DNA from: Digitaria exilis
Lineage: Eukaryota > Streptophyta > Magnoliopsida > Poales > Poaceae
Direction: 5' to 3'
Length of the DNA: 64,000 bases
Assembly (NCBI GenBank): GCA_015342445.1
Contig: JACEFO010001739.1
Location: 1,984,001-2,048,000, forward strand
The translations under genes were made by a program, and so were the position numbers. Under the pieces are notes generated by a model. It ran no database searches. It was not told the origin of the DNA and worked only from the letters and a program-made list of their open reading frames with translations. Shown here one piece after another: positions 21,533-32,585 of the stretch; the stretch's first letter is position 1; every line of letters begins with the position of its first letter.

Positions 21533-24500
21533 TAAATACATTACAAACGTTTTCTAGCAGCGGAATCTTGAACACTTCACCGCAGGTAGTTGACTGGGGG
21601 TTGCGTACGCCTAGAAATCTTCATCACTGAGGTCACTAAAGAACTCCACATCTTCTTCTCCTCCTGATCCAATGTTTAGCAAGGGTGAGTACACTTATGG
21701 TTGGTACTCAACAAGTGGGAGAATATGCAAAGCTTTTAAGGAAAGGCTAAGAGTTAAGAGCTGTCAGCATTTTAGTCGGTCAAGGTTTATTAGCAAGCAC
21801 CTAATTACTAAGGTACAAGTATATACCAACCTAGTTAATAACATAAATAGATATATCATCTCACATCATTCGTGCCAAAGCACTCATTCCTTAACCAGGA
21901 ACCACAATTTATTTTCAACTTCAAGTTCAATTATCATGTGAGGATCCGGGCCGTTCATAACCGCGAACACGGCTGTTATAACAGTTTTACACTCTGCAGA
22001 GGTTGTACACTTTCACCACAATTCGCGTAAAAGCTCCGAAGAACTTTAGACCCAACCATGCTTTGCTGATCAGGCACGTACCACACTGCCAAGGTGTGAC
22101 TGCATAGGGACGCTACGAGGCTTTTCCAGAGAATTCCTATATTTATGTGTTTGCTCCCCGTCGACCACGGTTACAACGGCAAGGCCTCTCTCGCCTTCCG
22201 ATCCCCGCACCTCCCAAACCGGTAATGCCCCCAAATTCCACCACTAGCAGTGCAAACACAACATACAGTTCATCTAGTTAATTAGCCAAGACCAGAGCCA
22301 TATGGTATTGTGGTTGTACGGGAAAATCCCAGATTGCCGCTCCATGTCCTAATTAACATAAGTGATCTTGTTTAACATCATCATTGGAACATGGATATAA
22401 ATAGATTGATAAATGGTAACACAAAATTATTATCTTCACGATTAGTGTAAACCATTCCAAGTATAGCAGCTAAGCAAAGCTACCCAACATAAAGTAAAGA
22501 CCCGGCTATCAAACGGATGGTCAATAAAACTAGTCATCCTTAATATAGGACCCATCAAATTAATGCAATATACATACATACAGTAAATATTAATTAACAT
22601 GATGTTGCATAGGTCAAAAGAGAGTATGCAGAGGGGGAAATCCACTTGCCTTAAATCCTAAGAATATCTGCTAAAACTCAATTCCTTCATAGACTTGATC
22701 TTCAATAAACTCGTTGAACTCCTCACAGCTTGATCTTCCAATTTAGCTTGAACAACGTCTATCGTCATACAAGCACATACAAGCAAACAAATGCATAGAT
22801 AAATAAACAGTACACCAAACATGTGCAACAATATTGATCAAGCATGGAAACGGGTCGAGGTCTCGGAAAGGATTGAGAGGATACGAGAAACGCTGCGATC
22901 GGAGCTAGGGTCGAGAAGATACAACTATCAGATGATTAATGTTATAAAGCAAAGATTATATGCTTCATTAATTTTAATTAATAAAACATGTGCAATGAAT
23001 ATTTCAAAGAGGTATTCATATTTGAATTATTTCAGGTTAAACTTTTCATAAGAAAAGGCAGAGTAGAGCCTAATCAATTTTATGTGTAAATATTGTTTAT
23101 AAATTATATCAATTAAACGATTTTATATTTAGAAAAGAATTATATATGAGAATCTAACCGAATAACTTTATTGTTAGTGTTCAACTAATCAATTATAATT
23201 AATACATTTATATTCATATTAGTCTAGTTAACATGTAAATAAGAAAACTCGAGATATAACCTATGTAGCTTTTACATAAATCAAGTTGAATAATCATCAA
23301 TCAAATTGTGTTTAGCATATGAAAACCGAGGTATATTCCCATATATCTTTTAATTAAAAAGACTAGTTAAATAAATATTAATCAAACTAACATTTATTCA
23401 TAAAAGACGATGTATAAACCTAGTCATGTTTTATTTAGAAAGCTAGATTCAAGAATGAGCATTAAGCAAGTTAAATATTAGTTTATAAAACCACTATATT
23501 AGCTGATTATATTTTAATTGGAAAAGCATATGAAATAAGCATTAACCAGATTAATATGAAACATGATATAACTCTAACCATATTTTAATTACAAAAGGCT
23601 AGTTCGATCAAATTAACTTTGATTATAAAACAAGGTGGAACTCTAATTAGCTTTTAAATTAGAAAGCTAGTTAAATGAATTAGGCAAATTAATATTTATT
23701 AATTTCAGAACATGAAACATGGCAAAAAAAAATTATTAAACTAAAGTTTGCGCTTTTAGAAAGTTAACGCAACAAAAACGAGGTTAAACGGAGTTAAAAC
23801 GTGGAATCTATTGCTAAAACAAGATTCGGGGGCTTAACTATGAAGAAACTAAACTAACATGGGCTTAAACAGAAGAAACCGAGGGCTAAAACATAATTAC
23901 GGATGAAATCCCGAGGGCTAACGCGCAAAACTACCATCCAAGGATGGCGGGTTCGAAACTACCAAAGTACAGGGGCTAAACCGATAAAAATAGGACCTAT
24001 TTCTAATTATTTTTTAGCTGAGGTGGACTGCGGGTTTATTTGCAGGAACGACAGGGGTGTTTCTGCAAAAGTGCCAGGGCTGACCGGTACTGACCCGGTT
24101 GACTCAGGTCAGATCTGTTTGGCACCGTCGGATCGAGATCTAAGGGCTAGGGTTTCACCGGGCGGCGTTGGTCGCCGGAGAAGGCAGGGAGCGGCGGCGC
24201 GCGGCGGTGGTTCGCCGGAGTCGCGCGATTCCGAGGCTATGAGCCACGGTTTCGTGTGATTCAAAGCTTGGAACGAAGCTTAGGAGATGGGGAATCGATC
24301 TACGGGGTTCTGGATGAGGATTGGGCGACGAAGGCAGCTTGCCGCGAGCAATGGCGGGCGACAGAGGTCGGCGGCGCTGCGCGGACGCGGGGGAGCGAGA
24401 GGGAGAGGGTAAAGGGGCTCGGCGTGATCCTTACCACACCGCGAAGCTCTGGGGCAACACCTCGACGACGGAAATGCGGCGTGGCCGTGGATAGGCGGTG

Positions 24501-27500
24501 GCGCAGCGAGCTCTAGGTTTACGGCGCGATGGTGACTGGCGGCGCTAGGGTTCGGCGCTGTGGCGATTAAAGGGCGAGAAGGGACTGCAGCTGCACCTTA
24601 AATAGGCCGTGGGAGAGGCCTTGGCGTGGTGCGCACGCCGAGGGAAGGCCGCGCGGCGTGGGCTCGGACTGGAGCTCGGCCTGGTTCAATCCGGTCGGAG
24701 GAGGAAGATGACAGGCGGGGCCCGCCTGTCGGTGAGAGAGAGGGAGAGCTGCGGCTGGTGCTGGGCTGGGCTGAGCGAGAAGGGAGATGGGCCGAAGCTG
24801 GGCCTAGGAGGGGAAGGGAGCCGCGGCTGGGCCGAACTGAGAGATGGGCCAGAGAAAGAAAGAAAAAAGGGGTAAAGATGGTTTTGAAATGTTAAAACAA
24901 AACACAAGAGATGTTGAAACTTCGGTTTGGAATGTTGAACCTTTTAGAAACTTTTATTGAAATTCAAATAAGTAACCAAATTTGAATTCAAAACAATTTG
25001 AATTCAACACTCAAATAAAATATTCCCAACATGAAATGCATTCAATCAAATGGTGGCCTTATATTTATTTTTAGTTCTCTAAAAAGAATTTAAATGCCTA
25101 TTGAAATCAATATTCCTACAAATTAAATTTGGATTACAAATAAATTCCAAAAAATTTTAAATGGTTGCTATTTAAAAATAGGTGATGAATTTTAGGGTGT
25201 TACACCTGTCGGCACCTTCTTCCTCGTGCTCCAACCGGACTCTGGTTTGAGTCCGCACCTGCGCCGCCGCCCTTCCCTCGGCCTGTGCGCATGCCAAGGC
25301 TGCTGCTCCCGCCCTATTTAATGCGCCGCCGCGCCTCCTCCAGCTCCCTTCGCCCATGACCCCAAACCCTAGCTCCTCTGCGCCACCAGCCGCCGCCAAT
25401 GGAGTTCGCCGGAGCAAGCTCAAGCCGCCAGCCGCCGAGTTCGATTCGCCGCCAAGGAGCCTCTACGAACCAAATAGACCCCATAAACGGCTTCACCGAT
25501 CCGAGACGCATCCATTCCGCCTGTTCTCGTCGCCGTTCCGCCGCCGGAGTAGCTCGCCGCCGTAAAGCCCGAGCCGACGCCGCCGCTGCCCAAGATTCCA
25601 GCCGTCACCATCCACCTCTGCTAGTGGTGAGCATCTCTTCGAGTTCGCCTCGATCTTCTCTCACTATTCCCCGATCTCCCGAGTCTCCCTCTCCCTAAAT
25701 CGCCAGCGAGGTCGACGAGCAGAGCTCACCGCGTCTGCCATGGCTCTGTTCCTCGAGCTTTTGCACTGAAGCCCCTAGATAATCATGCAATTTTTCTATA
25801 TATTCTCTGTGTCTTGTGAAACTTAGAGACAACACCCTAGATCGAATATGTCCTTCCACTTTAACCCGAGCTTTGAATCTTTTCCAAATTCAACCCCGAC
25901 CTTTGATTTAATCGCGAGCACTATTGTGTCCTGCAAATCTTCTCAGATAGCCCCTGAAACGTGTAGTCCTTCACGTATGAATCCCTGCAGAAGCTAATAG
26001 TTTCCACATTTAGTCTCTGTTTAATCTCAATCTCGTTGCGTTGGATTCATAATAGCTTAAACAACATGTTAGAAACAATGTTCCATGTTTTCTAATTTAT
26101 TTTAAATGTTAATTTGACTAATGCTTACTTAACAAGGTTATATATCGGTTTTTATAAACTAATAATTAATTTGCTTAATGCTCAATATTGAATCTAGTTT
26201 TCTAAATAAAAACTTGACTAGGTTCATACATCGACTTTTATAAATAAATATTAACTTGATTATCATCGGTTTTGTCTAAAATAAATTAGTATGACTAATT
26301 TCCAACTTCAATGTACTTTCAATATAACTTGTTTAGTCCAACACGAGATATGAAGTTATTCGACTAGATGCTCTCACATTCTTTACTTGCAAGTTAAGTG
26401 TTTAATTGTATAATTATTACATAAATATTGGCAAATAAAATTGATTGGGCTTTAACTCGTCTTTTCATATAAAAGTATAATATTGAATATTTCTCTTATT
26501 CATAAAATGCATTTTTCTTAATTAAAATAAATGAAGCACATAGTCTCTACTTTCTTTTATAATATAAACCCTTCGATAGTTGTATCCTTTCCACCGGTGT
26601 TCCGTTTTCAACGTTTCTTGCGCCTTCGCGATCGTAGTAACGAGCCCCATCGTTTAGTTCGTTTCTTTTTAAGTTTTTCTTTCGAATGGTGTATTGTTCA
26701 TAGTTGTTCCTATTTGTTTGCTTGCATGTTTGTGCTTGTGCTCGACGTTTGCTACAATTAGAGGAATGTCATTCTGGAGCTGTCAAGAACAAGAGTTGAA
26801 GACTGAGCAGTGGTTTTCCTTTGCGGAAAGGCAAGTGTCCCTAACCATCCTTCTACCTATGCTTTTATAAGATCATATATGTTAATCGGAACATGGAGAA
26901 CTACCCAGGATTTACTCATACAACCACAATACTATAATGGCTCTGGTCTTGACTAATTAATTAGAAACCTTGGTTAGGAATGATCTTACCGAAAGGGAAT
27001 GGGGGCTGCGGTTGACGGTGTATAACCCGGTCCTCTCGGGAAGTGGGCTTAGCTAAGACACTATGCTCGTTAGGGAGGGTTATGCCTGCTTCCGATCTGG
27101 AAACCTTAGCGGGTCATTTCTAACTAGAGAATCTTTGTAAAGGCCTCGTAGCGTCCCTATGCAGTCACACCTCGGACATGTGGTACATGCTTTGGTCGGC
27201 ACAACATGGTTGGGTTTAAAGTTCTTCGGAGCTTTTACGCGAATTGTGGTGAAAGTGTACAACCTCTGTAGAGTGTAAAACTGTTATAACAGCCGTGTTC
27301 ACGGTCATGAACGGCCTGAACCCTCACATGATTAATGTACTTGAAGTTGATGATTAAATTGTTCCGGTTATTTCGGTGGCCTTGCTGAGTACCAACCATA
27401 AGTGTACTCATCCTTGCTTGTTGCTGCTCAGTATTCAGAAGGTGTGTGAAGTTGTTGAAGATGATGCTTGGCATACGCAACCCCCAGTCAACTGCATGTG

Positions 27501-27878
27501 GTGAGAGTATAAGATTCCGATGCTAGAAAACGTTTGTAATGTCTTTATTTTATTCTTTTCATATTCATGGAGTTTATCATATGTGTGAAACTTGATCCTG
27601 GCACACATATGAGATGCATCTGGTTTTCTTTCTAAAATCAGGTGTGACATGTACCAAATGATACAAGACTCCAGCTAGCAAGTTCACCACTTCATTGCTC
27701 CTATATAGCAAACTGTGCTGGCCACAGGAAAATCATAGTGGTTGTCTAGTAGTAGGAAAAAAGCGCACGATGCAGGAAAACCAGTTCGTCACTGACAACT
27801 GTGATATTGGGGTAATGTATCTAACATCCTTGAAGTGCTATCCTGAAAAGATCAAGTTGGTGGTATCAGGGAAGCCCC

Positions 27879-27975
27879 ACTACACTAAACTGGAATTACC
27901 TTGGCGGTTAGAGATTTCCTTGGCGGCAGATTTCACCCGCCAAGGTATATAGCACTTTCCTTGGCAGGATATAAA
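27879..27975. mobile_element. Possible CACTA-type end fragment
   Basis: CACTACACTAAAC is followed by several CCTTGGCGG words and the inverted CCGCCAAGG, which can pair as a hairpin. Short inverted subterminal words after a CACTA start fit CACTA elements, but no other end or TSD was found. Confidence 0.35.
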
Positions 27976-28080
27976 GCCAAAACAAGTGAGAGGGAGACCA
28001 GCACCAAAACTGATAAAGACTTCCTGATCTTCTGAGCTGCTCAAACGATGGAAGCTTCGCCTGCCACCCAAGACCAAACT

Positions 28081-29040
28081 GGTAGAAGTGTACCATTGAG
28101 ATGAATATGATCTAGAAATTTATGTGTCTGATGATGACATGTAGAATGATATGTAGGCATGGTATAATATTGCCATCTAGATCATATGTAGGAAAATTTA
28201 GATAGGATGCATGTCTTTTGGCATATTTGCTCTATGCAAAATGGCCATGTAATGGATATTGGATCGATTAATGCCTATTTGAAAAAGAAATCAAATATAA
28301 ACACATGTTCGATACTTTGATTAAAATTGACTAAATCTACCAAACAAGACCCCAAAAGGAGAAACACTTGAAAGAACTCTATCATTAATCAGCCAAACAA
28401 GATCTAAAACTGCTTAATGATAATTGTAAATGTAATATTGTTATTTATCAAACGATATGTGAAAACCCCATGAGCTTCAAAATAAAGTGGATCAGAGGGA
28501 CAGTTTCTGAAACTATTGTAGCAAGTTCGAATTTCCTCAAGGCCTCTAAGATTGTATTGAGAGCACCTGGAAAATATACATCCATTGCTCCTGTTTTTTT
28601 ATACTGGTCCATTGCTCCTGTTAAAAAAAAATCATGTGAGACAGTGCCGGTTATATAACCTGACTTGAAGAAAGAAACCTGATACTAAAAAAACTACAAT
28701 CATAATGACACAATTGAACAGAGATCTTTGTGTTTTCATATCGATTGAAAGCAGACCAAACATAAGACCATGGGCTTCACTAATTCTTCTAGATAGCCAT
28801 GCTCACGGTACACATCAATTCGTAAAAAATAATATCTAGGTGTTGCATCTGCTAACACGATATACAAACGATCGGAATAAGCAAATACTACAGCTGACTG
28901 AATTAGGAAAAAAATATATAGTATAAACCACAACCAGGACGGGGATAAAGACCATGCACCTTTAGTGATCACAATTCACATGCGTGTCCTCCTGTAAGCC
29001 AAGCTCAGGCTCATCGAGCCTGCCCCACACACACCATCCA
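28081..29040. other. Intergenic DNA, nothing recognised
   Basis: AT-rich sequence with no motif-bearing ORF, tRNA-like fold or paired repeat that I could identify. Short ORFs near 28470 and 28736 are regarded as chance. Confidence 0.5.
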
Positions 29041-29600
29041 TTAGAATCCATCGGTAGCTAGGGTATCGCTGGGAAACACTGGATTAACCTTGTAGGGCAT
29101 GCTGGAGAAGCTGCGAGCAGGACGTCCACAAACAGGCTGGACACGACGGCAGGCCCTCCTAGGGCACGCCAGAGACGACGACAGGCCAACCTTGGCAGTC
29201 CGGAGACGACGGCAGCAGGGGACTTGCGAGACGGCGGCATCCAGGAGGCCCGATAGCAAGTTTGGCGCCGGCCGGAGTCTCACTGGTACTGGCGTCATAC
29301 AGGACAGAGAAGACGGCGAGCATCCAGGCCGATGTCCGGTAGCTGGCCGGTCTGAGCGATGCGGCAGCCGATCTGGGAGCGACGGCGCGAACTGCCCTAG
29401 CTAGGAGAGTCGACGTCCAAGCCAACGTCCGGTAGCCTTATCAGGAGCGACGGCACGGCCGATCAAGGAGCAATGCGGCGGCCGAGCAACCGTCCGTGCG
29501 TGAGGCGCCGAAGTTGTCGCGGAAAGGAGGAAGGAGGAGTCGAGCGACGATGGAAACCGCCCGTGCGTTTCGGAGGAGGGAGTCCGTATGCAGTGGGTAG
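29041..29600. other. GC-rich island, possible lost exon
   Basis: A GC-rich island of about 560 bp in AT-rich DNA. A minus-strand frame (29425-29159) starts MAWTSTLLARAVRAVAPRSA, which looks like an organelle presequence. The rest has no motif and no convincing splice partner. CGGCCGG/GACGGC words repeat through it. It could be a captured or decayed 5' exon. Confidence 0.3.
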
Positions 29601-29798
29601 ATGAGTGACGATGAGCGAGAATGTTTCTTTATTAACCGTTGGATTTGAGTGATGAAGGATTAGATTAAATCTAGAGCCTTGGTTTCAATGGAGTTGTTTT
29701 TGTGGGTACAAAACGTTGGGTGGGTTTAGGAGAAGTAATGTTTGTTGGGGACAAAAACTTTTGTGGACATAGAAAAGACATGAAGTGGTAAATTTAAG

Positions 29799-29966
29799 GG
29801 GTGGAGATGGAGATGGAGATGGAGATGGAGATGGAGAAGAAGATGGAGATGGAGATGGAGATGGAGAGGAGAGGAGAGGAGATGGAGATGGAGATGGAGA
29901 TGGAGATGGAGAGGAGAGGAGATGGAGATGGAGATGCAGATGCAGATGCAGATGGAGATGGAGATC
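29799..29966. repeat. (GGAGAT)n hexanucleotide microsatellite
   Basis: About 168 bp of GGAGAT units with interspersed GGAGA and GCAGAT variants, purine-only on the plus strand for most of its length. It creates long Gly-Asp and Met-Glu open frames that should not be read as genes. Confidence 0.95.
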
Positions 29967-31640
29967 AATATCATCTTGGGAAGGTTGATCTCAGAGTGTT
30001 AATGGTTTCTTAATCAGGTTTTTGCAATGAATGTCTCGTGCTTTTTGTTGTTGTTTAGTCTTACTACTAGCCATATGCGGAAACTGAAGTCAAATATATC
30101 TCAACTCACTTGTAATGCTCTACAGAAAACTGACTATAGGGATCTACCTAAGGATTGAAGTATCAATGAAATTGGCTATACAAGCAGAAAATGAGAAGCT
30201 GACTTAATTGTGAAGCATTGTACAACGGTTATTTTTTTGACAGACCTTTTTTTAAGACATATCATACAATAGTTAACCTATGCGTTGACATCGTGTATAT
30301 ATAAGTTCATAATAAAAATATATACACTATGTATCTTGATATCCATACAATAGTTAAATTGTAGGTCGTTTTAGCATATTTAGATTCGAGATTCAGTGTT
30401 CATTTGCGGAACACTAAGTTGTTATCCTTTCACTTTGTTTTATTTCTCTTGTTCACGGCTAGATGTAGAGAGATCGGTACCATGAAATAAAGTTTTTTCA
30501 TAGCTTGTCGCGTAGTAGTGGTTTGGTGGTTCCTTCCGGAGGCCTGGAGCCGAGGCGTGGTTGGTGGGAGACTGGGAGTGGATGGGCCCAGCCATCAGAA
30601 GAAAGAGGCAAAGATCAGAGAGTGGTTACTGGTTATCTTTTTTTTTTCTTTCCTTTTGGTTTGATAAAAGAAAAACCTCTTTTTTCCTTTACCATTACCA
30701 TTCATCCCAAGACAATTTTTTTTTTTTTTGAAAAGGTATCCCAAGACAATTTCAAGGAGTGGTTTCAGTGGCTTGGATGACCAATGCAACGGTCGATCGA
30801 GAGATGAATGCATCGAGGAAGGTTTAGTAAAAGGCTGAAAGCCATTCGCTTGATCAGGCTCTTGCAGGGTAATTAAACCAAACAAGTAATTAAAGAACTT
30901 GGACTATTGCCGGTATGCATTGGTCCGACCACGACCATCGAACAGACCCATAAGATAAGCTAGCTGCAGGATCGACCATCTCAGAGGTTCTCTGCGCTGC
31001 TCTGCTATGCTCTGCTTGGTGTGGTTCCTATAGCTATCGAGCGCCTGCTGGTTTTCATGCTACTCGCTACAATACAATGCATAGCAGCACTAGCATTACA
31101 AGTACATATTCAGGATCTAGTGCTTTTTAGCAGGAGTACCGGGGAAATAAGCATGGACCATCAGTGAAAATTAGGATCCTTTTTTACTGTTCAAACAGCT
31201 GGAATTTACATTATAGCCTAAGCTCCGTCCCTGCCTTCACACGCACGTACGTCAGGAGGCCGATCGGGTTCAAATTTCAGACAAAAGCAGAGTTAGTGAA
31301 TTCTTGGCCTCAATTGGTGTACATCTTCAAACAATTAAAATGAATTTGGCCAGCTCCTTTACGCTATTATGGAAAACAATTTGTAGGAGATCACGGTTTT
31401 TTTAGGAGTGGACGGAAATGTTATCCACCCCAGGCTGTTTTGACCGTGCATTGTAGCAACTAGCAAGTCATCCATTCCTTGAAATAAAACTCACCTTCAT
31501 TTTAAGGGGAGCAAAAGAAAGAGGCATGCGCGATTGAGCCTTGACCTACGCCAAGGCAATGACCTACAGTATGTACGTCGCGCCCACCTGGCACAGTGGC
31601 ACCCTGCGAGGCTGGCACGTGTCCCGTCACTAGTTGTACA
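29967..31640. other. Intergenic DNA, nothing recognised
   Basis: Apart from homopolymer runs (a T run near 30640 and near 30718) no gene or mobile-element boundary could be supported here. Confidence 0.5.
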
Positions 31641-31648
31641 CGCTGTTC

Positions 31649-31842
31649 TACTGGGCTGCGTTCAGATTGGAAGTGAAAAGTACTTTTAAAATTAAAAAAA
31701 AAACAAAACAAAACCGTGTTACCATAGCAAAACCACCATTCAAAACCACTCATCTTGACCGGTTTTGGAAAGTTCGGGGGTAGAATAGACGGTTTCATAG
31801 TCCACCCTTCATAGTTGAAGGGGATGATTTAGACTTTTTCCC
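31649..31842. mobile_element. Composite MITE remnant
   Basis: It starts with GGCTGCGTTCAGATTGG, the end of the Tourist-like family seen at 7971. After an A-rich run it continues into text shared with 3170-3335, ending TTTAGACTTTTTCCC as in the Mutator-type MITEs. This suggests two elements fused or one inserted in the other. Confidence 0.5.
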
Positions 31843-32280
31843 AAGTTAGAATTGTTCTCGTCACTTGATAATCATAATCTGCCATACGGATTCACGGCAC
31901 ATCTGCAGATCCCATATGAAATAATAGGCTTTATCTTGAGCGTGAGCAGAGCATACATGGTGGTAGTTCGTGGTTACGAGAAAGTACGTGCACCGATGGA
32001 CCTAGCCCAATAGGCACTTGGGCCCTTTTAGTTTGTCAACTTGACGCATTGCTACAGTATCTGTATTCTCTACTTGTGTTGCTGTATTTATACGCCTTCA
32101 TATATGTTTCCCTTATCTAGAAATATAGACACGTATTATTAAAAAGAAAACTCATCACATTAATTTCCTCCCCGAGACCACGAACATGGCAGGAAGGAAA
32201 GAACAGAAGAAACTAAGCACGACTGCTATTCATGCAAATAATTAAGTGGTACGCTAGAAATTAATCAGAACAGGTATCAT

Positions 32281-32436
32281 AAAGGACATGGATCTGAGTA
32301 GGCATCAAAGGTTCAAGTACAGACCATGGATGATGCAGGTAAGTGCAAGTAGCAGCCAACATAAAGGACATCCAGTAGGCATCAAAGGTTCAAGTAACCA
32401 CAGGATGATGCAGGTAAGTGCAAGTAGCAGCCAACA
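32281..32436. repeat. Tandem duplication, unit about 75-80 bp
   Basis: Two units share GTAGGCATCAAAGGTTCAAG and GATGATGCAGGTAAGTGC, then AGTAGCAGCCAACA. They lie just downstream of the stop codon at 32586, probably in the 3' UTR of the minus-strand gene. Confidence 0.8.
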
Positions 32437-32585
32437 CATGACTGGTAGAGCAAGTCTCAGCTAGGAACGAAAACAGTAATGACAGAGCAAAGTGGCACAA
32501 GGCCATGAGCAGAACAAACAAGGACGAACTTCCAGGTGAGAGCACTGGAGCAATACAAGCGCGCACGGCCGATTCCTTACGTTTC

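Larger units (their letters stand above)
10273..25204 (-). mobile_element. Inner LTR-like unit of the same family, opposite orientation
   Basis: The unit runs from TGTCACACCC at 10273 to GGGTGTTACA at 25204, with a perfect 5-bp duplication CCTGT (10268-10272 and 25205-25209). Removing it rejoins the outer unit cleanly (GGGCCCGCCTGT to CGGCACC). Its own sequence is 10273-10399 plus 21538-25204, about 3.8 kb. It is homologous to the outer unit but inverted: 22020-22135 is the reverse complement of 27100-27260 with few differences, and 21540-21610 pairs with 27470-27540. Sense is minus, with a TATTTAA box at 24598-24604. The GC-rich stretch 24100-24880 carries only motif-free ORFs. It is likely a solo LTR with a very long LTR. 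Confidence 0.8.
9653..27649 (+). mobile_element. Outer LTR-like unit (solo LTR/LARD), split by nested insertion
   Basis: The unit starts TGTCACGCCC at 9653 and ends GGTGTGACA at 27649. It is bordered by a perfect 5-bp duplication TGTAC (9648-9652 and 27650-27654). Its own sequence is 9653-10272 plus 25210-27649, about 3.1 kb; the rest is a nested insertion. TG...CA ends with a 5-bp TSD are the signature of an LTR, and no internal coding domain or second LTR is present, so it is probably a solo LTR. Sense is plus: a TATTTAA box at 25315-25321 precedes a GC-rich leader-like region (25330-25700). ORFs there, including 25399-25698, show no motif. Confidence 0.8.

Noticed and set aside
24256..25698. 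GC-rich ORFs that look like first exons of host genes
   Set aside because: They fall inside the two LTR-like units next to their TATA boxes and are best seen as LTR leader sequence; no domain is visible.
29726..30013. ORFs with long Gly-Asp, Met-Glu or His-Leu repeats
   Set aside because: They are translations of the GGAGAT microsatellite in three frames, with no flanking coding signal.
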